DNA of 64,000 bases from Erinaceus europaeus (taxonomy: Eukaryota > Chordata > Mammalia > Eulipotyphla > Erinaceidae), in the NCBI RefSeq assembly GCF_950295315.1, contig NC_080180.1:64861411-64925410 (forward strand). Reading direction: 5' to 3'. Of this stretch, positions 55,511 to 64,000 are shown piece by piece (position 1 is the stretch's first letter; each line of letters opens with the position of its first letter). A program made the translations under genes and the position numbers. The notes beneath the pieces were generated by a model. It did not search any database. It saw only the letters and a program-made list of their open reading frames with translations, and had not been told where the DNA came from.

Positions 55511-57775
55511 GAAAACTCTTCTTATAAGAACTAATAAGCCAGCTCAGTAAAGAAAAGATCCAGTGTTTGACAGAATAAGATGCTTAACATCTGTATCGTC
55601 TCTCTTCTTTATAAGTTGCCATTGTCTATATGGAATCTTAACCCTTCAAATTGTAATGTCCACACATAATAAGACACGGTCTGTGTTGCTTACAGAACAT
55701 GAGGATATTTCCCAAGTTCGTAGCTTTATTCAAAATCAAAGCAATTAGAATTCATCCCAATCTACCAAAAGGTAGATTCAATTATCACGTTCAGTATCAC
55801 ATACTACACATTCTCAAGCTCAGCAATTGCATAATTCATTATTTTAGGAGATTTCCTTATCAAATATTCCTGGACACTGAGTCACTTAGTGCCCTACAAT
55901 GGGTGAGGGGAAAGCAATGTTTTAAGAAACTAATTTTTTCCCCTTTTTTCAAAATTCCAAAGAAAGAAAGGAAGAGGAGAAATCACCCACAGGGAAACAG
56001 AAAGGAAAAGAAACAACTAAAACTCAAGGCTTTTGTGCTGGCCTTGCCTTCCTCCTGTCACTAAATTCAAAGTCTTGCACTTCCTCCTCTCTGCCCCAGT
56101 GAGGGGAAAAGCTTTCTGAGAAAAATACATCACAGAGCTCAGAAATGATGATCCCCTTCCCAGTCATCCTGGGGGTAGGCATGCCTTTGTTGTTGTGAAG
56201 CGTTCTAGGCAAAGTGCTTCCATATCTTAGAAGCAAATAACAAGGTCAAGGGCAGCGTATTTCCCACACCGCTCATCTGAAACTCTCAGGATGCAATCTA
56301 GACCCATTTTCTCTGGCAGATTAGCTGATCAGTTATCTTATCTCTGCAGTCTTTGTTTAAACACTTAGCATTTGTTATGCTATCTGGACCCTTTGCTTTT
56401 CAATGCCAACACCCAACCCTGTGATCCTTCCCAGCTCCCTTCAGATATGCTACTTTTCAAAATGTTAACCTCTTTAATTTTATTCTGAATCTCCTTGGAC
56501 CTTCAGATTCACCCTCCGAGTCACATACTTCAGTATCTGTCTTTATAAAACACCAAACTCAGTAACAGAGATTACGTTTCAACCAACAGGAAAAGATGCA
56601 AATAACAGACCATTAAACATTTCAGAAAGATGAAACACAGGAAGTGCTCCAAAGATAGTAACAGAAATAAAATCCAAGAACGCATCTCAACTATGTAGAC
56701 CTAGTATATGTTCAGCAGACTGCTTGCTCTTTATCATCAGGGAGAACAGCCTGCTATCAAGGCGCTACACACAGTGAAACTTGATACAATATCTTGGTTA
56801 ATGGTTACGTAGACATGCTCATTTTGTAAAATTGCTTAATATATCTATGACTTTGGTATGTTTCTTTATGCATCTCGCACTTCAATGAGCCCTGAAACGT
56901 ATCTCCATCATCACCCAGCAAAATAAATGCAATATAAGACATAGATATTTGTATATATATGGAAAAATTGGCTAGTAACTAGACAACTGATGATAGTTCA
57001 TTCAGGAGCATTTTTGCTGTTATGCTAAAAAAAAATAGGTTAATTTTTAATAAATGTATGGTGAAGTATTAAAAGATTAAACAATACTATCTCTGGATTT
57101 GCCTTAAAACCAGAGTGAAGGGGCCACTGTAGGATGCATATGGATGAAATTAATTTGGCCAAGAGTTGGTCACTGTTAAGCTGGAGAACACGGAATGTTT
57201 AGTCCACTAATCTCTCTGGTTTTTGCATGTCTAAAATGGTGCACCAGTTAAAAGTATTTAAAAATATATAATTTAGTAGACCTGTGTAGCTGCTAAGTAG
57301 TACAGTTCTCTACTACTGTTTTGCTTATCAAAAAAGATTAACATAAAACTCAAAGGATGTCTACCAAAACATATCTAGATTTCATGACCTCCAGTGTAAT
57401 AATCTTGTCAGCAATTCTATGCAAAGGAAATACGATAGATTGGGAATTGAACTAGTTCTGGAATTAAGCTTATTAGGGAAGGAAGCAAGGGTACAAGAAA
57501 TGTGTAGGTCAAGTTCATGTCACTCTCTGATTTTTGAGAATAAAGTGACAACAACTGTCAAACTATAAAATTAACTCTCATATCAATACTCCTAACACCA
57601 CATCAATTAAACTTACATTTGAATTATTTGATATTACATATACCACTAGTGTATATACTAGATGCACACTGGCAGCTATTACCAGTGTTGACTCAAAACT
57701 TTATATAACATGCTACAGATTGAGACCAAACCCAAGAATATATTTAAATATGACAGAATCTCTCTAACTGATCCG
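55511..57775. other. Unique AT-rich DNA, nothing recognised
   Basis: About 2.3 kb without SINEs. The 121-codon frame 55699-56064 runs through AT-rich and AG-rich DNA and has no domain. Confidence 0.4.
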
Positions 57776-57885
57776 CTGATCAGCTCTGGCATATGGTGGT
57801 GCTGGGGGTTGAACCTGGGAATTTAGAGCCTCAGGCATGAGAGTCTTTGCATAACCATTATGCTGTGTACCCCTGCTCTCTAACC
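57776..57885 (-). mobile_element. D SINE, 5' half
   Basis: GATCAGCTCTGGCATATGGT, GGGGTTGAACCTGGGAATTT and TTTGCATAACCATTATGCTG are the reversed D head. Confidence 0.75.
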
Positions 57886-57945
57886 TGATTTGTTATCCAG
57901 GGCGCTTAAAACATTTAATCTAGGAACTATTCATTTGACATTGTC

Positions 57946-57947
<2 letters not shown>

Positions 57948-57979
<32 letters not shown>

Positions 57980-58038
57980 CTGTACTGTTTCAATATGCAG
58001 ATTTTTTTTAGGACACGTTTGAATATTTTGAAAGCATT

Positions 58039-58073
<35 letters not shown>

Positions 58074-58075
58074 TT
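57948..58075. repeat. (TG)n and (CA)n(TA)n pair
   Basis: A TG run (57948-57977) is followed about 60 bp later by CA and TA runs (about 58039-58074), giving complementary arms with a larger loop than the inverted repeats at 32.0 and 34.8 kb. Confidence 0.9.
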
Positions 58076-60513
58076 ATGAGATAATATAATTATGGTCTAC
58101 TTTTTTTTCATGGAAACTTATGAGAAAAGCTTGGTGACAGACTGCAGGCAATATTCAGGAATACATGGATATATGTGACCAAACTTCCAAAACAGCTTAG
58201 AATCTACTGTAGAATTCAGGCAACAGCAATATTAAAAGACTGAGGGCGGAGGGCCAGGGGTGGGGGTGGTCAGAGCCCTACTAATTACAGAATTTTTACA
58301 AGATGTATAATGTGTATTTTCTCACAGATCATACTGGAACTAGACAGTTTATTTCCTCTCAAGTGCCATGACTGATTTTGCTACATTGTATACCATGATC
58401 CATTCTCAAAAAGTAGAGTTCATTCCTTGAAAAATAAAGGAACAAACCCAAACTGATCATTTTTGAGTGTCTTAAGAAGCACCATGGTATCATCATAACA
58501 GTTCCGGTAATGAATTAGTCACTTGTTAAATAAATTTACAGTTAAACATAATCACAATCTGCTTTTTATCTGGTAACTGGCAGATACAATTAAAAATTCA
58601 ATGATGGAATGCTTCTGTAAGTGAGGCCTGTAGTGCAGACACATTCATACAATGATATTATGAAAACTGAACAGGGGTTATAATCACCAATGACTTAAAA
58701 AGTTAGCAAAGTTAATTTAGATAGCATTTGCATCATACAGATCCCAGCAGTTTTGCTGAACTGAGATTTACATCTGATCTTTTCAATCCTTAGGGTTAAA
58801 ATTACAAAGAATTCTAGAGAATGGACCTAAGCTTAGTGACTTAATACATAAGGCTATTTCATCTATCAAGCATAGAACCAGAAATAAAGCTTTGATGTTC
58901 ATCTGCAAAATTTCTGCCCTATACTTAGTTTTTATTGATGTGCTTCTGTGCATGATTAAGTTTTGGCTTCAGTCTCTTCCATTCCTACATTCCCCCACCT
59001 AAATGGGTTCAGGAGATGAGGGTGGGTCACCTACAATGTTGAGGGAATCTAAAGGAGTCTAGATACTAAACGTCTCCTATTTTCACTAAAGACTGGGAAG
59101 CATTAAGCCGGCTTATGCTATGCTGAGATTATCTTGATTGATTAACATTATTTAATCTTGAACAATGAACATCAAAGTCCCAGTTTCCAGATGTATTATC
59201 TTAATGACACACCCTAATTCCTATTAAAAGGGTTTTAGAATATGCAGTTCCTATTAGAAGACTTCTGAAGACACAGACTCACCCCCCAAGAAGTCTGGGA
59301 CATTAAGGAATGAGTAATGTTTAATGACATTTATAAGCAATGGTATGTGCAGATTTCAGGCTTATTTACAAATAATCCTTATAAGTTAATGCATTTATGT
59401 AAATTTTGACCGAGAAGTCTTCAGTATGATGAAGCAGCAATACATTCCCAAGTAGATATTCCTTTTCGTAATTCTATTTATGTTTTAATTGATAATCTTC
59501 CTTTGTCAGGCCCACAGGATGGGCAAGGGCTTAGGTGGATTTACTTCCAATGTAAAAAATAGGCAAGAGGATGGAAATTATCTGTAATATAAAATGAGGT
59601 ATATAAGTAATATCATATCCTAAATATTTAGTTCAGTTAGATATATGGGTGGAGACTCACATACTTATGAGTGGAAAATAGTAACTACATTTTCTGCCAA
59701 TTGGATCTGCTACATGTACCTTGAAATATCTATAGTATTTTACTTAGAGGTATTTGTGGACTCTTAATTGTAATTAGCAACCTGTAAACAAATACAACAT
59801 GGAAATAAAATTAAAAAAATAACTAGCCTAGAGAAGAATATATAATTATTAGGTTAAAAAATGGTGAAAATGAAATGTAAACTCTGAACGCTGATAACAA
59901 AACATACAGCATCCAGACTGAGAGACTGAGTAAAGACAGGGAAGCGGGGCGGAGTGGGAGGGGGAAGCTGGGCATCTGGATCCTGGTGGTGGAGCAGGGG
60001 ATGCTTTAGAGGAGGGAGAGAAGGCCTGCCTCAGGCCTGAGAGAAATGCTCCCTCCACCAACCATCTTGTACATGTTCTCAGTCAAGTGATATTGAAGAA
60101 AGGGTCGAGGAATAACTAAAATTCTTAAAGAGTTGAAACAAATACAAAATACATTTAACTTCCTCTTAGGCTATGAAATACGTCCCTGGGATAAATAAAG
60201 AAGTTTAAAATGATTTTTTTATTCAGATACTAGATCTTTTTTTTAAAAAAAAAAGATGTTGAAAGGCTTAAAATATCTCCAGGTACTGAGGAAATTCCAC
60301 CCCAGCTTATAAGCACTGCAATTTCATATTTGAATGGCCTAGTACTGTACTTATCATAAAGAGACTCTAAAACTGAATGGAAAGGAGAAAAATTTTCCTG
60401 GAAATATCAAGCCCAGCTTGTGAAAAGCTACAAACAAGGTTTGATATTTCTAGGAAACATATAAAGATAGCATTATAGAAATCTGGATATGTTAAAAGCA
60501 TCCACTAAACCAG
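58076..60513. other. Unique AT-rich DNA, nothing recognised
   Basis: About 2.4 kb free of recognisable repeats and exons. Confidence 0.4.
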
Positions 60514-60900
<387 letters not shown>

Positions 60901-60964
60901 TTTTTTTAAAGCACACACTCATTCATTTCCTAACATCTAATTATTAAGCATTTGTTTATTTTTG

Positions 60965-61113
60965 TATTTTTAAAGATTTATTTACGAGAGAAAGGGAGAA
61001 AGAGAAAGAGAGACCTTCACTAGACCACCACTCAGCACATGAGACACTGGGACCAAACTTAGTACTGTATGCTTGAGACTTCATTGCTTAATTCATGGCA
61101 CCACCTGCCAGTA
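60965..61113 (-). mobile_element. D SINE
   Basis: TTTATTTACGAGAGAAAGGG tail side, CACCACTCAGCACATGAGAC and CTTGAGACTTCATTGC belong to a reversed D element with a decayed head. Confidence 0.65.
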
Positions 61114-61407
61114 CGTGATTAGCCAGGCAGTGAGTCTGAGAAAGTTCTGGAGACTAAGTAGTTCCCAGGTACCTAAAAGCTATCCTCTTAGTGACGCGCA
61201 AAAAGTCGCAGAGCAGCACTGCAGATGTACAGCTAGAAAGTCCAGTGTTTCCAATTGGCACCTTAAAAAGATATTTATAGCTTTCACTTGATCCTATTAA
61301 TTGGGGTAAACCGTCACTCATTACAGTACCTCACTTGTCTAAAAAGATTGAAGGAGGTCCACTCAGCTCCTCCTCCAGTTCACTGCTGTAAAGATGCGTG
61401 TTGTTAA
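61114..61407. other. Unique sequence, nothing recognised
   Basis: Just under 300 bp with a few CpGs near 61190. No gene is visible. Confidence 0.4.
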
Positions 61408-61592
61408 GGGGCCAGCCAGTGGCCCAACTGGTTAAGCACAAGGACTGGGGTTCAAACCCCTGGTCACCACCCACAGAAGGAAAACTTCACAAGTGGTGAA
61501 GTAGAGCTGCAAGTGTCTCTATCTATCACCCCTTCCTCTCTTTAATTTCTGTCTGTCTCTATCCAATAATAATAATATTAATAAATGTGGGT
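61408..61592 (+). mobile_element. B SINE, internal deletion
   Basis: GGGGCCAGCCAGTGGCCCAA head runs directly into AAGCACAAGGACTGGGGTTC, so about 20 bp between boxes A and B are missing. The tail is (AAT)-rich. Confidence 0.8.
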
Positions 61593-61895
61593 TCTTAAGA
61601 GGTGTTCATCATTTGTTCAAATACATTACAAAAACTCTACGGACACTAAGTTCTAACAGATATGTGAGAAATGTGGACTGCATAGATAGGGATTTTGCCT
61701 CATGCTGGACATTTATTTGTTTCCTGCTTATAAAGTAGAGATAAGCAAAGTATTCTGATTCTAGGAGATTAATACTGGATTCCTGAGTGAAGGAATTTAA
61801 TGAAAAAATAGAAAGACTGTTAAGATTTAAAGATCAGCAATTTGACCTCAGGAAATAAGGTGACAAGAGTAATGTGATTCGTAAATTCAGACCCA
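61593..61895. other. Unique sequence, nothing recognised
   Basis: No feature recognised. Confidence 0.4.
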
Positions 61896-62015
61896 TCCTT
61901 GCATCCTTCTTTCCTTCCTTCCCTTCTTTATTCCTTCCTACCTTCCTTCCTTTTCCCCCTCTTTTCTTTCTCTCTCTCTCTCTCTTTCCTTCCTTCCCTT
62001 CTTTCTTCTTTTCTG
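61896..62015. repeat. (TTCC)n pyrimidine tract
   Basis: Degenerate TTCC and CT repeats. It lies where the reversed poly-A tail of the neighbouring SINE would be, so it may have grown from that tail. Confidence 0.9.
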
Positions 62016-62288
62016 CTGCCAAGATTATTTCTGGGGCTTGGTGAATGCATGACAACAGGACTATTCTTAATGGTCATTCCCCTCCCTTTTTCATTGTTTC
62101 TCTTTATGTTTATTTTCCTCATCTCATCTCTCTCTCTCTCTCTTCTGATAGGGGTCAGATACAGAGTTAGAAAAGGAGAGAGACAGGAAAAGGGAGAGAC
62201 ACTTGCAGCACTGCTCCGGCACTCCGAACACGGCCCTTGAACTTGGGTTCTCACATGTTCCCTCTAGCAGGTGAGGCACCACCCCTCC
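62016..62288 (-). mobile_element. Old A-long SINE
   Basis: CTGCCAAGATTATTTCTGGG is a decayed 3' module. The body and a reversed core (GGCCCTTGAACTTGGGTTC) follow. Confidence 0.7.
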
Positions 62289-62363
62289 CCAAGGTGCTTT
62301 CATATGCAGAACAGTGTGTATGAAAACTTTGAAATCAAGTGTTTTTGTTGGAGCACAACTTTG

Positions 62364-62386
62364 GTAAATAATAATAATAATAATAA
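62364..62386. repeat. (AAT)n microsatellite, short
   Basis: About seven AAT units. Confidence 0.9.
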
Positions 62387-62429
62387 AATAAAAAACAGAA
62401 ATTAACATCTACTAGAAAAAAATTTAATG

Positions 62430-62577
62430 GTCTGGGAGGTGGCACAATGGATAAGGCATTGGACTGTCAAACATGAGGTCCTGAGTTCAATCCCCAACGG
62501 CACATGTGCTGGAGTGATGTCTGATTGTTACTCTCTCTCTCCTCCTATCTTTCTCATAAATAAAAGAGAAAAATTAT
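62430..62577 (+). mobile_element. C SINE
   Basis: GGTCTGGGAGGTGGCACAAT head, GAGTTCAATCCCCAACGGC core and ATAAATAAAAG tail. It aligns end to end with 54410-54556. Confidence 0.75.
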
Positions 62578-62620
62578 AAAATTATGTTCATTTAGTAATA
62601 AATGAGACAGGATTACTTAA

Positions 62621-62661
<41 letters not shown>
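62621..62661. repeat. (AAT)n microsatellite
   Basis: About 13 uninterrupted AAT units directly upstream of an A SINE. Confidence 0.95.
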
Positions 62662-62665
<4 letters not shown>

Positions 62666-62667
62666 CA

Positions 62668-62955
62668 GGGGCCAGGCAGTGGCACAGTAGGTTAGGCTCA
62701 CATGGCATGATGAGCAATAACCAGAATAAGCATCCTGGTTCGAGCCCCCGGCTCCCCACCTGCAGGGGAGTCGCTTCACAGGCGGTGAAGCAGGTCTGCA
62801 GGTGTCTGTCTTTCTCTCCCTCTCTGTCTCCCCTCCTCTCTCTATTTCTCTCTGTCCTATCCACAGCAATAACAACAACAATAATAACAACTACAATGAT
62901 AAACAACAAGGACAACAAAAGAGGAAAATCAAAAAATAAATTAAAAAAAAAAAAC
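62668..62955 (+). mobile_element. A-short SINE with altered promoter region
   Basis: B-like head GGGGCCAGGCAGTGGCACAG joins an A-type box B and body (GGTTCGAGCCCCCGGCTCCC). GATGAGCAATAACCAGAATA replaces the usual CGCAAGGACCGG sequence between them. Confidence 0.88.
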
Positions 62956-64000
62956 AGCCAAGGGGTTTTTAAAAAGTTATCTGTGGATGTCAAGATTTGA
63001 AAAAGTGATGCTAGATTACTGACACCAGAAGAATATGCAAGTCCCAGAGAAAATGCTTCACAGGGCATGCAAACAGAAGGACGGTGTGTACCGTAGAGAA
63101 AAGCCATCGCACTGTCAACGGATGCTCTTTCCATACTGTGGAGGCCAAGAAATTATAGTAAATCACAGAAAACAAGCTGAGACGATGAAGAGACTGGAAG
63201 AGAGACAGCCCGATAAAACAGGTCTGTAGTACTTCAATCAGCGGAAACCCTGAAGTGCTCTGCAGAAGTACTACAGATGCAAAGAACTGTCCCAAAATGA
63301 GGTTTACCGACAACAAGTCTAGATGAATGTTAGGGACTTTTAAAATGCAATGTTTTGACATCATTTTGTCTGGTGCAATGAATAGGGTTAAGACTTCAAA
63401 AGAGATCCAGAATTTGTGAAATAAATAAAGTTAGAGCAGGACATAACTAGAGTGCTTTTTCGGCACATGAATATTTTGTGGTATGAAGTAGGGTAGCCTA
63501 GAAACACGTTTGGAATAGAAGGTTCCCTGAAATCCAGTGACTGTATAAATTCTGACAGATCGAAAAATGTTATATAAATGCAGTTTTCTTCACTTTACTG
63601 AATATAGTCTACAGCCCTTTGGACAAATGAAAGTCAGTCTTTTACAAATGTATTTTGGATGAACTTCTGTTGGTTATATATCTTGTGATTATCTTCATTT
63701 CTCAGGGAACAATGTTTATTGAGATAAAGTCAATAAGTATTCAAGTAATAAGATCAAATACCTTTACTGTATAAGTTAAGCTAATTTGAACTAAAGGAAA
63801 TGGTTACTGACAAAAAATTTAAGAGAGGATGTTTGAAATATGAAATCACCATTCTAAACAACAATGACCACAGAGTGATATTCAAGGAAATGTTTGGGGA
63901 CTCCTGTCACCCAGAGCCTTGTCCCACTAGGGAGAGAAAGGCTGGGAGTATGGATTGACCTGCCCATGTTCAGCAGAGAAGCAATTACAGAAGCCAGACC
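62956..64000. other. Unique sequence with a CpG cluster at 63.06-63.32 kb
   Basis: Frames are open on both strands across about 63011-63364 (64 codons plus, 117 codons minus), with about eight CpGs. No domain, start context or splice pair was convincing. The last 600 bp are AT-rich with nothing recognised. Confidence 0.35.

Noticed and set aside
62613..63134. 173-codon minus-strand frame
   Set aside because: It crosses the (AAT)n array, giving the Tyr run, and the A SINE. No independent coding signal.

Overview
The window looks like non-coding DNA from a placental mammal, most likely a hedgehog (Erinaceidae). The main evidence is the dominant interspersed repeat. It is a tRNA-derived SINE with a Pol III box-B-like GGTTCGAGCCC core, a body containing CCTGCAGGGGAGTCGCTTCA, a pyrimidine-rich stretch and an AATAAAT-type tail, which is the pattern of the hedgehog ERI SINEs. 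Old MIR and L1 fragments support a placental mammal. There is no bacterial or viral gene organisation. No complete protein-coding gene is visible, and nearly all the longer open frames are read through SINEs or microsatellites.

Repeat names used here are local labels. A-short is the ERI-type SINE ending in (AATAAAT)n. A-long is the same SINE carrying an extra 3' module of about 60 bp that ends in GGAGGC plus poly-A. B has a head like GGTGGCGCACCTGGTTGAGC and a body with AAAGCTTCACAAGTGGTGAA. C is a short SINE with GGTGGCACAGTGGATAAAGC. D has GATAGCATAGTGGTTATGCA. E is an older group with TAGCTCAGTGGG-like heads. 3U is a LINE 3'-UTR-like family, probably L1: its copies have A-rich tails, variable 5' truncation and, in one case, a clean 16-bp target-site duplication (TSD).

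Layout: 1-16 kb is dense in SINEs and 3U copies, including a 3U element nested in an older SINE at 14.3-15.6 kb. At 16.9-18.35 kb the minus strand carries a possible 3'-terminal exon: splice acceptor, 44-codon open end, about 1.3 kb of UTR-like sequence and AATAAA. From 19.0 to 20.5 kb there is a spaced direct duplication. From 20.5 to 25.1 kb SINEs return. From 25.06 to 35.98 kb (10.9 kb) I see no hedgehog-type SINE. That interval holds two CpG-retaining islands (32.5 and 35.0-35.4 kb), a possible membrane-segment exon (31.5 kb), two large inverted TG/CA repeats and a 125-nt purine-only tract. From 36 to 64 kb the sequence is AT-rich, with scattered SINEs, microsatellites, an 84-bp tandem duplication and a hexanucleotide array inside a SINE.

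The candidate exons at 16.9, 31.5 and 35.2 kb all lie on the minus strand. The first two have compatible phase-0 boundaries, so the window could be the 3' part of one large unidentified gene, but this is inference. I could not name the gene, and I found no convincing new functional system. The most useful leads are the SINE-free interval with its CpG islands, the candidate terminal exon, and the structural details of the retroposons.
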